Positions 27,047 through 36,712 of a stretch of 64,000 nt of DNA are shown piece by piece (position 1 is the stretch's first letter; each line of letters begins with the position of its first letter). The notes under the pieces are model-generated. The model was given only the letters and a program-made list of their open reading frames with translations. It had not been told where the DNA came from and did no database searches. This DNA comes from Pseudomonadota bacterium (GTDB lineage Bacteria > Pseudomonadota > Gammaproteobacteria > Competibacterales > Competibacteraceae). The stretch lies in NCBI GenBank assembly GCA_022709365.1, contig JAKLIY010000016.1, positions 20,080-84,079 on the forward strand, read 5' to 3'. The translations under genes and the position numbers were made by a program.

Positions 27047-28213
27047 TCACTTCGCGGCGGCGGCGACCGCCATCTTGGCGGCGTCGGTGAGATCGTCAGC
27101 GGCCATGATGTTCATGCCGGACTTGGCCAACATCTCGCGACCTGCTTCCACGTTGGTGCCCTGCAGGCGCACCACTACGGGCAGAGTGAGACCGACTTCC
27201 TTAACCGCAGTGATAATGCCTTCAGCAATCGTGTCGCAGCGCACGATGCCGCCGAAGATGTTGACCAAGATGGCCTTGACCTTGGAGGAGGACAGGATCA
27301 GCTTGAAAGCGCGGGACACCCGGTCAGCGGTCGCACCGCCGCCGACGTCGAGGAAGTTGGCCGGTTCGCCGCCATGCAGTTTGCACACGTCCATGGTGGC
27401 CATGGCCAGACCGGCACCGTTGACCATGCAGCCGATATTGCCATCCAGCGCGACGTAGTTCAGGCCGATTTCATGGGCGATATGCTCACGCTCATCTTCC
27501 TGGGTGGGATCGCGCATTTCGGCGGTGTCCTTGTGCCGATAGATCGCGTTGTCGTCCACACTGACTTTGGCGTCCAGCGCCATGACCTGGCCGTCGGTGG
27601 TCACGATCAGCGGGTTGATCTCGACCATGCTGCAATCTTTCTGGACGAACAGGTTATAAACGCCGGTCACTACCTTGACCAGTTGATCGACTTCCTTCTT
27701 GCCCATCCCCATCTTGAAGCCCAGGTCGCGGGCCTGATACGGCTGGACGCCAGCGGTGGGATCGATAGTCAGGGTCAGGATCTTTTCCGGGGTCTTGGCG
27801 GCGACTTCTTCAATGTCCATGCCACCTTCGGAAGAGCCAATCAGAATCACGCGCTTTGTGCTGCGATCTACCAGACAGCTCAGATAATATTCCTTAGCAA
27901 TATCCACGCCGTCCTGAATCAGCAACTGGTGAACCTTGACGCCTTCGGGGCCGGTCTGGTGAGTGTGCAAAGTCGAACCCAGCAAGCGACCGGATACCTC
28001 TTCAACGTCCTGGATGGTGCGAACGAATTTAACACCGCCCGCCTTGCCGCGCCCGCCGGCATGAACCTGGGCCTTAACGACCCATGGCCCGCCATGCCGG
28101 ACTTCCTTGGCAGCTTCGATAGCTTCTTGCTGAGAAGTGACCTTAATGCCCTTGGGAATCGCTACGCCAAATTGCTGGAGCAGTTCTTTTGCTTGATATT
28201 CATGCAGATTCAT
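27047..28213 (-). CDS. sucC: Succinyl-CoA ligase, beta subunit
   Basis: SucC supplies the nucleotide-binding ATP-grasp subunit. From ATG 28213 ('[20 protein letters not shown]') it has 388 residues, the normal length. '[19 protein letters not shown]' is the ATP-grasp loop, '[10 protein letters not shown]' a metal site, and '[18 protein letters not shown]' the family signature. The open frame continues upstream but conservation starts here. It is divergent from pilS across 217 bp. Confidence 0.98.
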   Translation of the reverse strand: MNLHEYQAKELLQQFGVAIPKGIKVTSQQEAIEAAKEVRHGGPWVVKAQVHAGGRGKAGGVKFVRTIQDVEEVSGRLLGSTLHTHQTGPEGVKVHQLLIQDGVDIAKEYYLSCLVDRSTKRVILIGSSEGGMDIEEVAAKTPEKILTLTIDPTAGVQPYQARDLGFKMGMGKKEVDQLVKVVTGVYNLFVQKDCSMVEINPLIVTTDGQVMALDAKVSVDDNAIYRHKDTAEMRDPTQEDEREHIAHEIGLNYVALDGNIGCMVNGAGLAMATMDVCKLHGGEPANFLDVGGGATADRVSRAFKLILSSSKVKAILVNIFGGIVRCDTIAEGIITAVKEVGLTLPVVVRLQGTNVEAGREMLAKSGMNIMAADDLTDAAKMAVAAAAK

Positions 28214-28430
28214 GTGGAGTACATCCCCCTCTTGTGTTGAAGTGATTATTGTATGCCGAAATCCCCCAATCTTCACACTCCTATTGCAAGATTGTCGGCA
28301 ACCGGCAGGTCGCCTGGAAAAAATCAGCTCGTCCAGTGCCAAGAGTGAATTAGAATGTTGCGGCGTAATGATTAGAATAGGGGATGCCTCGTCACCCTGC
28401 AGAGAAACTCGCCGCCGCACGCCAATCCTC

Positions 28431-30131
28431 ATGACCCTGCCTGATCCGCTCGCCAGCCTCTACAATGACCGCTTCACGGACCGTCGCCATCTGTGGCTGG
28501 TGTTCCGGGCCACCAACATTTATCGCCTGGTGCTGGCAGTGTTGTTGCTGACCGCGCTGGCCCTGGACGAACAAAGCCGACTGTTTGGCAAGCAGGATCC
28601 GCGAATGTTTCTGGGCGCGGCGCTGGCCTATCTCACGCTGGCGGTGATCGCGATTGCCGGCAGTTACTGGCGACACCCGCGACTGCTGGTGCAGGCGCAT
28701 CTGCAGATGCTGGTGGACCTGATCGTACTCACCGTGATCATCAATGCTTCGGGGGGCTTGTCCAGCAGTCTGAATAGTTTGCTGATCGCGGCGGTCGCCG
28801 CCAATGGCATCCTGTTGCCCCTGGTTTCAGCGCTGCTGGGGGCCGCGCTGGGCTTTTTCCTGTTGATCGGCTCCTGGATGGTCGATCGCTGGCAACACGC
28901 CGAGGCGCTGACCCAGTTGGAACGCGGTTCAGCGGGTTGGAATGGCTTCTGGGCGCAACTGAATAATTCCACCGACGATTGGGTGCGCCTGGGGGTGCTC
29001 GGTGCAGTGCTATTCGCCGCCGCCGGCCTTACCTATGCCCTGGCCGAACGCGCCCGGCGCGGCGAAGCGCTGGCCCGGCAACGCACCTGGGAGTTGCTGG
29101 AGGTGGCTGAACTGAACCAAGGCATCATCCGCCATTTACAAAATGGAGTGATTGTGGTCGACGCTCTCGGTCAGATTCAATTGGTCAATGACACCGCCCG
29201 CGAATGGCTGGGCGCATTGGATGCCGTTCCAGGAAGCGCGCTGGAGCAGGTCTCGTCACCGCTGGCGCGAGGTCTGAAACGCTGGTTGCGCGACGGCGGC
29301 TCCGAGGCGTTTCCCTTCCGTCCGGCTGAACACCGCCCGGAACTGATTCCGCGCTTCACCCGGCTCAGCGGTCGCCAGGCGGCCAATGTGCTGATCCTGC
29401 TGGAAGACTCTGACCAGACCGCGGCGCAGTTGCAGCAAATCAAGCTGGCGGCGCTGGGGCGGCTCACTGCCGGTATCGCCCACGAAATCCGCAATCCGCT
29501 GACGGCGATCAGTCACGCCGCGCAGTTGCTGGAGGAATCAGCCAGCGTCAGCGCCAGTGATCGGCGCTTGGCGCAAATCGCCTATGACAATGTGAAGCGC
29601 GCCAACCGCATTATTGGCGATGTCCTCGATCTGGCCCGGCGCGACCGGGTTAACCCGGAACGGTTGGCAGTGACGCCTTGGCTGGAAACTTTTCGTGAAG
29701 AATTTCTGCGCGGGATCGACGGCCTGACGCCTGATTGGCGTCAGCAGGTGGCACCGGCTGAACTGGTGGTCCTGTTTGACCCCCATCAGTTACGCCAAGT
29801 CCTCTGGAACCTGTGCGCCAACGCCTGCCAGCATGGGGTCCGGGCTGGCGAAATCCCCCAGATCGAACTGCGCGCCGGGCGGGAAGACAGCCACGAGCGA
29901 CCGTTCCTGGACGTGCGCGACGCCGGTCCTGGCATCGCACCGGAGAACGTTTCCCACCTGTTCGAACCCTTTTTCACGACCCGGGCCAAGGGCACCGGCC
30001 TAGGTTTGTATCTGGCCCGGGAACTGTGTGAAGCCAATCGAGCCCAGTTGCAATATCTGCCAATGACCCAAGGGGGTAGCTGTTTTCGCATCACCTTTGT
30101 TTCCCCGAGTTCCGCACTGGAGATGGATTAA
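28431..30131 (+). CDS. pilS: Sensor histidine kinase PilS
   Basis: PilS is the membrane sensor that works with PilR to control type IV pilin transcription. From ATG 28431 the protein is 566 residues, with several hydrophobic segments in the first ~200 and a PAS-like region ('[20 protein letters not shown]'). Then come the phosphoacceptor motif '[20 protein letters not shown]' with His near 350, and N/G boxes '[12 protein letters not shown]', '[20 protein letters not shown]', '[16 protein letters not shown]'. An in-frame extension upstream lacks conservation. It overlaps pilR by one base. Confidence 0.93.
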   Translation: MTLPDPLASLYNDRFTDRRHLWLVFRATNIYRLVLAVLLLTALALDEQSRLFGKQDPRMFLGAALAYLTLAVIAIAGSYWRHPRLLVQAHLQMLVDLIVLTVIINASGGLSSSLNSLLIAAVAANGILLPLVSALLGAALGFFLLIGSWMVDRWQHAEALTQLERGSAGWNGFWAQLNNSTDDWVRLGVLGAVLFAAAGLTYALAERARRGEALARQRTWELLEVAELNQGIIRHLQNGVIVVDALGQIQLVNDTAREWLGALDAVPGSALEQVSSPLARGLKRWLRDGGSEAFPFRPAEHRPELIPRFTRLSGRQAANVLILLEDSDQTAAQLQQIKLAALGRLTAGIAHEIRNPLTAISHAAQLLEESASVSASDRRLAQIAYDNVKRANRIIGDVLDLARRDRVNPERLAVTPWLETFREEFLRGIDGLTPDWRQQVAPAELVVLFDPHQLRQVLWNLCANACQHGVRAGEIPQIELRAGREDSHERPFLDVRDAGPGIAPENVSHLFEPFFTTRAKGTGLGLYLARELCEANRAQLQYLPMTQGGSCFRITFVSPSSALEMD

Positions 30132-31564
30132 TGGATGCTTGCAACGCCTTGATCGTGGATGATGAAGCCGACATCCGTGAGTTGATCGAGATGACCCTCT
30201 TGCCGTTGGGCGTCGCCTGCCTGCCGGTCGAGAATCTGAGTGAAGCACGTGCGTCGCTGAAACGCCAACCGTTCAACCTCTGCATCACCGATCTGCGCCT
30301 GCCGGACGGCAGCGGGCTGGAGCTGGTTGCGCATATTCAAAAGCACTATCCCAGTTTGCCGGTCGCGGTGATCACCGCCCACGGCAATGTCGAGAGTGCG
30401 GTCGAGGCGCTCAAACTGGGCGCTTTCGATTTCGTGCCCAAACCGTTTGAACTGGCGGTGCTGCGCAACATGGTCGCGACTGCGCTGCGGTTGAATCGTG
30501 GCGGCGAGGGCCGGTCCAGCGACAACCGCCCGATCCTGCTCGGCCAATCGGCGGCGATGGTCGAGGTGCGGGCGCTGATCGCCAAGCTGGCGCGCAGTCA
30601 GGCACCCATTCTGATCCATGGCGAGTCCGGCACCGGCAAGGAACTGGCCGCTCGACTTATTCATCTTTCCGGACCGCGCGCCGACAAGCCCTTCGTGCCG
30701 GTCAACTGCGGGGCGATTCCCGAGCATTTGATGGAAAGTGAGTTCTTCGGTTACAAGAAAGGCAGCTTCACCGGCGCGGCCCAGGACAAGGGCGGGCTGT
30801 TCCAGGCGGCCCAGGGCGGCACGCTATTCCTGGACGAAGTTGCGGAATTGCCCGCTCACATGCAGGTCAAGCTGCTGCGGGCGATTCAGGAGCGGGCGGT
30901 GCGGCCGGTCGGCGCACAAATTGAGGTGGCAACCGACGTGCGCATTCTGAGCGCCACCCACAAGAATTTAACGGCGCTGGTGCAGGAAGGCACCTTCCGC
31001 CAGGATCTGTTCTACCGCCTGAACGTGATTCAGTTGCGGCTGCCGAACTTGCGCGAGCATCCTGAGGATATCCCGGAACTGGTTGAATCGATTCTCGACC
31101 GACTCGGCCGGGAGTCGGGCGGAACGCGGCCAAAACTGGCCCCGACGGCGTTGGCGGCGCTGCGCACCTATCTGTTCCCGGGCAATATCCGCGAGCTGGA
31201 AAATATTCTGGAGCGCGCTTTCACCCTGTGTGAAGGCGAGGTGATCCAGGCTGACGATTTATCGCTGCCGGCGGGTGAAACGATCTCACGGCAGCCACCA
31301 CTGACCGCGCCAATTCCGGAACCCTCACGTAACGAATCGGCTACCGAACGACCGCCAACGCCCGTCGATTTCGAACCCAAGACCGTCCCCTATCCTTCAG
31401 CCCCGGTGGTCAACGATCTGGAAGGTTACCTGGAGAGTCTGGAAAAGGCGGCGATCATGCGAGCGCTGGAAGCCACTCGCTACAACAAGACCGCCGCCGC
31501 TGAAAAATTGGGTATCAGCTTCCGGGCGCTGCGCTACCGGTTAAAGAAACTGGGACTTGATTGA
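30131..31564 (+). CDS. pilR: Sigma-54 response regulator PilR
   Basis: PilR activates sigma-54 promoters, notably pilA, when phosphorylated by PilS. It has a receiver domain with acidic pocket 'VDDEADIR' and phospho-Asp in 'CITDLRLPDGSG'. The AAA+ domain has Walker A 'GESGTGKELAARLIH' (near 163) and the sigma-54-contact loop 'GSFTGAAQDKGG'. The C-terminal Fis-type helix-turn-helix is 'NKTAAAEKLGISFRALRYRL'. At 477 residues it is full length. It is convergent with the adenosyltransferase gene 17 bp away. Confidence 0.95.
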   Translation: MDACNALIVDDEADIRELIEMTLLPLGVACLPVENLSEARASLKRQPFNLCITDLRLPDGSGLELVAHIQKHYPSLPVAVITAHGNVESAVEALKLGAFDFVPKPFELAVLRNMVATALRLNRGGEGRSSDNRPILLGQSAAMVEVRALIAKLARSQAPILIHGESGTGKELAARLIHLSGPRADKPFVPVNCGAIPEHLMESEFFGYKKGSFTGAAQDKGGLFQAAQGGTLFLDEVAELPAHMQVKLLRAIQERAVRPVGAQIEVATDVRILSATHKNLTALVQEGTFRQDLFYRLNVIQLRLPNLREHPEDIPELVESILDRLGRESGGTRPKLAPTALAALRTYLFPGNIRELENILERAFTLCEGEVIQADDLSLPAGETISRQPPLTAPIPEPSRNESATERPPTPVDFEPKTVPYPSAPVVNDLEGYLESLEKAAIMRALEATRYNKTAAAEKLGISFRALRYRLKKLGLD

Positions 31565-31581
31565 AGGCTAAAGGCTGGAAA

Positions 31582-32142
31582 TCAGCCCGGTTCAGCGCGT
31601 CCGGGATTCCGCCATAACACTTCAATACCGCCCTCATCGCGGGCGATCACCCGACACAGGACAAATAGCAGGTCGGACAGTCGGTTCAAATAAACCTGAG
31701 CCGGTTCGTTGATTGTTTCCTCGTGCGCCAGTGAGATCACTCGCCGTTCGGCGCGCCGGCAAATCGCCCGTGCGACATGGCAGTCGGCGGCCCCCCGACT
31801 ACCTCCTGGCAGGATGAATTCCTTGAGTGGCGGCAACTGCTCATTGAAATGATTCAGCGCTGTTTCCAGCGCCGCCACATCCTCAGCCTTGATCGCCTCG
31901 TACCCCGGAATACTTAGTTCCCCACCCAAGTCGAATAGCCGGTGCTGGATTTCGGCTAGGCACTCGCCAACCGGGCCGCGCAGATCATGCACCAGCACCC
32001 GGCCGACTGCGCAGTTCAGTTCGTCCACGGCACCGATGGCTTCGATACGCGGACAGTCTTTGGCCACCCGTTCGCCACTACCCAGGCCCGTCGTTCCTTG
32101 GTCGCCGGTGCGAGTATAAATTTTGGAAAGTCGATTGCCCAT
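31582..32142 (-). CDS. Cob(I)alamin adenosyltransferase, PduO type
   Basis: The enzyme transfers adenosyl from ATP to cob(I)alamin to make coenzyme B12. The 186-residue protein begins 'MGNRLSKIYTRTGDQGTTGL', with the ATP-binding TRTGDxGTT motif, and has 'AIGAVDELNCAVG' and 'ARAICRRAERRVISL' with the conserved Arg/Glu of the active site. AAGGAG lies before the ATG. A small open frame (32162-32335) ends 19 bp upstream on the same strand. No cobalamin riboswitch was recognised. Confidence 0.95.
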   Translation of the reverse strand: MGNRLSKIYTRTGDQGTTGLGSGERVAKDCPRIEAIGAVDELNCAVGRVLVHDLRGPVGECLAEIQHRLFDLGGELSIPGYEAIKAEDVAALETALNHFNEQLPPLKEFILPGGSRGAADCHVARAICRRAERRVISLAHEETINEPAQVYLNRLSDLLFVLCRVIARDEGGIEVLWRNPGRAEPG

Positions 32143-32161
32143 CGTCGCTGCTCCTTAATAG

Positions 32162-32335
32162 TCAGTCGTTCACGCGGTCAGTTTGCACGTTCCTCTCCCC
32201 GGTGATCATCAGGGTTGAGGGAATCGCTGGATGGTTTCGCTGCTCCGCCATGATTGTACTCTCCATCAACTGCCTACCAAGTATCTCTTGGCTGTATATC
32301 GTCTCAACCGCCTCCGTGATGTCTCCTTGATCCAT
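32162..32335 (-). CDS. Small unrecognised 57-residue protein upstream of the adenosyltransferase
   Basis: On the minus strand an ATG at 32335 preceded by AGG (7-nt spacing) opens 57 codons: 'MDQGDITEAVETIYSQEILG', then 'RQLMESTIMAEQRNHPAIPS' and a polar tail to a TGA at 32162-32164. Composition is normal for a soluble alpha-helical peptide. The adenosyltransferase start is 19 bp downstream with its own SD, so the two could be co-transcribed. I do not recognise it; it may be a real small gene or a remnant. Confidence 0.4.
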   Translation of the reverse strand: MDQGDITEAVETIYSQEILGRQLMESTIMAEQRNHPAIPSTLMITGERNVQTDRVND

Positions 32336-32344
32336 TGGCTGACC

Positions 32345-32760
32345 TCATATTTTCCCTATAAAAAATTATTTTATTTTTCAAAATATTAAATATAAATTTC
32401 ATGAGGTTGGCTCATATTAAAAATATAAAAATAAGATACTGATTTATATAATCTTTTTGTTTATGGATACAGGGGTTCGCAGAATTTGCTCATGATCGCT
32501 CCATCCTCATCGCAATCAAAAAATTGTTTTTATTTTCCAAAAATATAAAAAATTTTTAACTAATTGTTTAACATTATTTTTTTACTTTTTTGATATTAAA
32601 ATTCATTTAAAATTTAATATATTGATTTTTAATAAAAAAATTAAAAATGAACACTGATTTAAAGTCATTTACAACAATCGTTTGAAATATCCATTTGCCA
32701 ATTAGATACTTGCAAATGATTTTTTATCTGTGCTTTCATAAGGACGCAATGTTGTATTGC
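32345..32760. other. Very AT-rich gene-free stretch
   Basis: About 415 bp made largely of A/T runs (for example AAAAAATTATTTTATTTTTC), in sharp contrast to the GC-rich flanks. No credible open frame is present on either strand. Such tracts may bind nucleoid proteins such as H-NS and hold promoters for the divergent adenosyltransferase and transglycosylase units. It could also be a relic of foreign DNA. Confidence 0.7.
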
Positions 32761-32765
32761 AATAT

Positions 32766-32949
32766 GTTCCTGCCATGGGTCGAAATGCGGCCCAGGAACG
32801 TCAGGCGACACCGGTACTAGGCTGGCAGGCCCGCCACCGGAGTTGCTTAGGTCGGATTCGCGGCAACCGGAAAATTCTCCGGTTCGCACCAAGGAAGGTC
32901 TACCGCCGACTCAGGGACCCGGATCCATCGAGCACTATCAGTTCGTGCT
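32766..32949 (+). promoter_or_regulatory. Structured 5' leader of the transglycosylase gene
   Basis: Four consecutive hairpins precede the start codon. H1 pairs GTTCCTG (32766-32772) with CAGGAAC (32793-32799). H2 pairs GCGAC/CCGGT (32805-32815) with ACCGG/GTTGC (32836-32846). H3 pairs GTCGG (32851-32855) with CCGAC (32906-32910) and encloses AACCGGA/TCCGGTT (32865-32871/32878-32884). H4 pairs AGCAC (32931-32935) with GTGCT (32945-32949). The SD GGAGG follows at 32960-32964 before ATG 32970. This looks like a cis-regulatory leader, possibly a riboswitch. It matches none of the c-di-GMP, c-di-AMP, TPP or cobalamin signatures I could recall. Confidence 0.5.
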
Positions 32950-32969
32950 GATTAACGACGGAGGTCTTT

Positions 32970-33611
32970 ATGGAATTCACGGAATGCCTCAAGGACAGGC
33001 TTACTCTGACCCTTAAGTCAGGCTTGCTATGCGCGGTCATGCTGATACCCGCGACAGCGCTGGCTCAATCGCCGGAGATCGTCCGTGGCGACGAACTCAC
33101 CCCCATCGCTACGGCCGTGGAAGCGGAAGACACCGCCACCGACTCCACTCCTGCTACGCCCGCCGAAGAACGGAAAATCAACTGTTTATCCGGACATATT
33201 CAACGCAAGTATCAGATTTCCGAAACCAAGGCCCGGCACATCGTGCAAGAAGCCATTCGCAACGCTGAGCGCCACCAGTTGGACCCGGAACTGATTTTGG
33301 CCCTCATCGCCGTCGAATCCACCTTCAAGGAACGGGCGGTCAGCCGGGTCGGCGCCCGTGGTCTGATGCAGGTCATGCCCCGGCCGCACGCTGACAAGGT
33401 CAGGGAAATCGGCGGTTCCCACCAGTTGTTCGATCCAACCAAGAACATCCACATTGGTTCCCGGATCCTGGTCAAGTACCTGAACAACCATTCTGGCAAT
33501 CTGCGCCGGGCCTTGTTGAGCTATAACGGCAGTCTGGGGACACGCTCCTCCTTCCCGGATCGGGTCATGCGGATTTACCGCGACCTGCAACGAGTGACCA
33601 TCGAGGGCTGA
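32970..33611 (+). CDS. Secreted lytic transglycosylase (SLT domain)
   Basis: The 213-residue product starts with a Sec signal peptide: 'LLCAVMLIPATALAQS', with a likely cleavage after AQA-like 'ALA'. A short acidic linker leads to an SLT lysozyme-like domain with catalytic Glu in 'LDPELILALIAVESTFKERA' (about residue 116). 'GARGLMQVMP' and 'LFDPTKNIHIGSRIL', plus 'LLSYNGSLGT', complete the family pattern. It should cleave peptidoglycan glycan strands in the periplasm. Its long structured leader suggests regulated translation. The gene stands alone, followed by a hairpin. Confidence 0.92.
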   Translation: MEFTECLKDRLTLTLKSGLLCAVMLIPATALAQSPEIVRGDELTPIATAVEAEDTATDSTPATPAEERKINCLSGHIQRKYQISETKARHIVQEAIRNAERHQLDPELILALIAVESTFKERAVSRVGARGLMQVMPRPHADKVREIGGSHQLFDPTKNIHIGSRILVKYLNNHSGNLRRALLSYNGSLGTRSSFPDRVMRIYRDLQRVTIEG

Positions 33612-33623
33612 TTTCGCCCTGCT

Positions 33624-33653
33624 CCCCCGGATCCCATCGCAGAGGACCGGGGG
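33624..33653 (+). terminator. Hairpin after the transglycosylase gene
   Basis: CCCCCGG (33624-33630) pairs with CCGGGGG (33647-33653) with a 16-nt loop, 13 bp after the stop. No T-run follows, so efficiency is uncertain. Confidence 0.45.
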
Positions 33654-33690
33654 ATTGGCAGGATGCTGTCGCCACCACCCAAGGGCGTCT

Positions 33691-33720
33691 TTATCGCGGT
33701 CGTTGTCGATTCACTATAAT
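33691..33720 (+). promoter_or_regulatory. Candidate sigma-70 promoter
   Basis: A perfect TATAAT (33715-33720) lies 18 bp from TTATCG (33691-33696), 33 bp before the DUF1285 gene. The -10 is consensus, the -35 moderate. Confidence 0.5.
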
Positions 33721-33752
33721 ATGAGTCGAATTTCTGGCCGCGAACTGACCCC

Positions 33753-34328
33753 ATGCCCCATCCCGCCCCTGACCCTGCCATCCTGGCGGCGCAACTAAAC
33801 GCCGACCGACCCTTGCCGCCGGTAGATCGCTGGAATCCCCCCCTGCTCGGCGATATGGACCTGCGCATCGCCCGTGACGGCATTTGGCATCATGAAGGAA
33901 TGCCCATTCAGCGCGAAGCGCTGGTACGGCTGTTCGCTTCCATCCTGCGCTGTGATGAAGACGGTCATTATTATTTGGTGACCCCGGTCGAAAAATGGCG
34001 AATCCGGGTCGATGATGCGCCATTCCTGGCCATCCGGCTCGACGCGACCGGCACCGGTCACGAGCAACGCCTGATTTTCACCACCAACGTCGGCGATCTC
34101 GTCACTGCCGGTCCTGATCATCCGCTCATCGTCGAATACCGCACTCCTGGTGGCGAACCTGCGCCTTACCTGCATATCCGTGGCCGACTGCGCGCGTTGT
34201 TAAGTCGGGCAGTTTTCCTGGAGCTGGCTGAATTAGGTGAAGAACGACAGACGGCTCACGGTCGAGACTATGGAGTGTGGAGTCAGGGACAATTTTTCAG
34301 CCTTGGCTGCCTGGGCGAGGAGACCTGA
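33753..34328 (+). CDS. DUF1285 family protein
   Basis: The 191-residue protein contains 'GDMDLRIARDGIWHHEGMPI', 'REALVRLFASILRCDEDGHY', 'YLVTPVEKWRIRVDDAPFLA' and 'YLHIRGRLRALLSRAVFLEL', the hallmark blocks of the DUF1285 family common in alpha- and gammaproteobacteria. The role is unknown. It has no signal peptide or membrane segment. The next gene begins 6 bp after its stop. Confidence 0.88.
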   Translation: MPHPAPDPAILAAQLNADRPLPPVDRWNPPLLGDMDLRIARDGIWHHEGMPIQREALVRLFASILRCDEDGHYYLVTPVEKWRIRVDDAPFLAIRLDATGTGHEQRLIFTTNVGDLVTAGPDHPLIVEYRTPGGEPAPYLHIRGRLRALLSRAVFLELAELGEERQTAHGRDYGVWSQGQFFSLGCLGEET

Positions 34329-34333
34329 ATCTC

Positions 34334-35749
34334 GTGCGTTCCTTGCTTCTTTCAATGCTGCGTGCGAGCGTGCTGCTGCCTTCCTGTGCGCTGGTGTTGC
34401 TGATTCGTCTGCTCAAGTGGCTAATCGCGCCACCCGTGTTGTTGCTGCAAATGCTGATCGGCGTTCCACTGGCCCTGTTACGGATTCGACAACCGCTGCG
34501 GCCACGTTTTATCCCACTCACCGAAGCGGAACTGCCCGATGCCGCTTGGGTTGCCCTGACCGACACTGCCGAGGCGCTAGCTGCAGATGGCTTCGTCCAA
34601 CGCGGTGATTTCCGCTGCGACGAACTGATTCAGGGTGCAACACTGTGGCTGCGGCTGCTGGTCCAACCCGATCAGGGCGTCGGCGCGATCAGCGCCCATA
34701 TCGAATTCAACGCGGGCAAACAGCCCCGTCGGCAATTCACTGAGTTCTCGACCACGTTCGACGACAGCCGGGTGCTGGATACCAATAACTTCAGTCTGCC
34801 CTACAGCCTGCCGGCACCGACCTATCTGGCTCGCCTGCAACTCAAAGATGTCTGGGATCCACGGGCGCTGTACACGCTGCATCGTGAACTGGTCGCTTCC
34901 CTGGCGCAGGCGGTCGATGAGTCCAAAATCGACCCCGCCGAACCTGATCCGGCCCGCCTGCTGACCGACAGCTACGCTCGCGAAATTCAAGCGCTGATTA
35001 ACCAGGGTTGGCTGAGGGTTGCTGACGAAGACCAGGTTCGACTGACTCTGCGAGGCGCGTTGACTGGGGTCTGGCGGCAGGCTTGGCCATTGAACAGCCT
35101 GTACCTGCGCGCCGCCGACCGCCGCGCCCGCCAGTTGCTGGCCGAACACGCGATGGATGCTGATAAGTTCACCGGCGGCGCCCTGGCCATCGTGGTCGAC
35201 CGCCAACCGTTGCCCAAGGAAGCCGGCGCGATCACCACGGTCTGGGCCGGCTATGGCTATGTCCGGCCCCTGGCCCGGCACACCGATCCAGATGTGGCGC
35301 TGGAAGCCGTCGTTGTCGAACTGACCCATGACGCCACCGGCGTAACGCGACCTTGCGAGTTTCGCTACTCTTTCCGTAGCGTCCACAGCCAGCATGAACG
35401 GCGCATTCGCCGCTTGCAAAGCTTCGATATTGTGTTCGATCCGGTGAACTGCGACCTGGCGGTGACCGCAATGGATCGAGAATTCGATCAGGCCCATGAC
35501 GAGACGGAATGGCGCGAGATGACGGCCCGCTCACCGCTGCAAGCGTTGCCGCTGGAATCCGGGTTACGTGACCTCGATACCGTGCTGCCCGCCGCGTTGA
35601 AAGCGTTGAATGCCCAACCCGGCGCGGGATGCATCGAGCCGGATTCGGCTTCGCTGTATATTGATGAAGAGAGAACCCCACGCTGGCAGGTCGTAGCTTG
35701 GACGGAAGATGACACGCCGTTGCACGCCGAACTGGACGCACGGGTTTGA
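34334..35749 (+). CDS. Unknown membrane-anchored protein
   Basis: A GTG at 34334 ('VRSLLLSMLRASVLLPSCAL'), with GGAG 11 bases upstream, gives 471 residues. The frame is open further back but would overlap DUF1285. The first ~55 residues hold one or two hydrophobic helices ('LLIRLLKWLIAPPVLLLQML'), and the rest (from about 60) is a soluble alpha/beta region with no motif I recognise. It is rich in acidic residues near the end. The gene lies between DUF1285 and a QmcA/NfeD pair and could belong to the same membrane-quality-control group, which is only contextual. Confidence 0.75.
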   Translation: MRSLLLSMLRASVLLPSCALVLLIRLLKWLIAPPVLLLQMLIGVPLALLRIRQPLRPRFIPLTEAELPDAAWVALTDTAEALAADGFVQRGDFRCDELIQGATLWLRLLVQPDQGVGAISAHIEFNAGKQPRRQFTEFSTTFDDSRVLDTNNFSLPYSLPAPTYLARLQLKDVWDPRALYTLHRELVASLAQAVDESKIDPAEPDPARLLTDSYAREIQALINQGWLRVADEDQVRLTLRGALTGVWRQAWPLNSLYLRAADRRARQLLAEHAMDADKFTGGALAIVVDRQPLPKEAGAITTVWAGYGYVRPLARHTDPDVALEAVVVELTHDATGVTRPCEFRYSFRSVHSQHERRIRRLQSFDIVFDPVNCDLAVTAMDREFDQAHDETEWREMTARSPLQALPLESGLRDLDTVLPAALKALNAQPGAGCIEPDSASLYIDEERTPRWQVVAWTEDDTPLHAELDARV

Positions 35750-35782
35750 AGGGTTCAGCGCATATCACAGAGGAGTCAAGTC

Positions 35783-36712
35783 ATGCTCGAAGGTTTTTCC
35801 GCATTTGTCATTGGACTCGTCGTCCTGGCGATCATTCTGATTTTCCTGGGCGTCAAGTCCGTACCGCAGGGTATGGAATACACGGTCGAACGCTTTGGCC
35901 GTTATACCGAGACCATGCGCCCCGGACTGAATCTGCTCATTCCCATCGTCGACCGCATCGGCCACAAGATTAATATGATGGAAACGGTGCTGGATGTTCC
36001 CTCGCAGGAGATCATCACCAAGGACAACGCCATGGTCCAGGTCGATGGCGTCGTCTTCTATCAAGTGCTGGACGCCGCTAAAGCTGCCTACGAGGTCAAC
36101 AACCTGGAGTTTGCCGTCCTCAACATCACCATGACCAATATCCGCACGGTGATGGGTTCGATGGATTTGGACGAACTGCTCTCCAAGCGTGATGAGATCA
36201 ACGCCCGGTTGCTCAATGTAGTCGATGAGGCCACCACTCCATGGGGTCTCAAAGTCATCCGCATTGAAATCAAGGACATTGCTCCACCTAAAGATCTAGT
36301 GGACTCCATGGCCCGGCAGATGAAGGCGGAGCGGGACAAGCGAGCGGCGATTCTCACCGCCGAAGGGGCGCGGCAAGCCGCGATTCTGGAAGCGGAAGGA
36401 CTCAAACAAGCCGCGATTCTGGAAGCGGAAGGCCGCAAGGAATCGGCTTTCCGCGACGCCGAGGCCCGTGAACGACTGGCGCAAGCCGAAGCCCGCGCCA
36501 CATTGATGCTGTCGGAAGCGATTGGCAAGGGTGATGTCAAAGCCATCAACTATTTCGTGGCGCAGAAATATGTGGAAGCCATCACAAAACTGGCGGCGGC
36601 TCCCAACCAGAAGGTTCTGCTGATGCCGTTGGATACCTCAGGACTGGTCGGTACGCTGGCTGGCGTTGCCGAACTGGCGCAGCAAGCGTTGAGCCGGGAA
36701 ACCCGTTCATGA
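35783..36712 (+). CDS. SPFH/Band 7 membrane protein (QmcA-like)
   Basis: The 309-residue protein has an N-terminal membrane anchor ('[17 protein letters not shown]'), the Band 7 domain ('[20 protein letters not shown]', '[17 protein letters not shown]', '[20 protein letters not shown]') and a long charged coiled coil. The coiled coil includes near-repeats of '[10 protein letters not shown]', matched by almost identical DNA near 36364-36440. It forms SPFH oligomers in the inner membrane. AGAGGAG precedes the ATG, and the stop overlaps the NfeD gene (ATGA), a standard pair. Confidence 0.94.
   Translation: MLEGFSAFVIGLVVLAIILIFLGVKSVPQGMEYTVERFGRYTETMRPGLNLLIPIVDRIGHKINMMETVLDVPSQEIITKDNAMVQVDGVVFYQVLDAAKAAYEVNNLEFAVLNITMTNIRTVMGSMDLDELLSKRDEINARLLNVVDEATTPWGLKVIRIEIKDIAPPKDLVDSMARQMKAERDKRAAILTAEGARQAAILEAEGLKQAAILEAEGRKESAFRDAEARERLAQAEARATLMLSEAIGKGDVKAINYFVAQKYVEAITKLAAAPNQKVLLMPLDTSGLVGTLAGVAELAQQALSRETRS

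Noticed and set aside
25912..28240. Long open frames antisense to sucC, sucD and nadE
   Set aside because: They mirror the codon structure of GC-rich genes on the other strand and show no family motifs.
28212..28430. N-terminal extension of PilS
   Set aside because: It lies in the promoter region shared with sucC and has no conserved sequence; PilS starts at 28431.
32760..32960. Cobalamin or cyclic-dinucleotide riboswitch
   Set aside because: A GGCAGGCCCGCCAC run resembles part of a B12 element, but the order of the other boxes is wrong and the gene downstream is a transglycosylase. Kept only as an unassigned structured leader.
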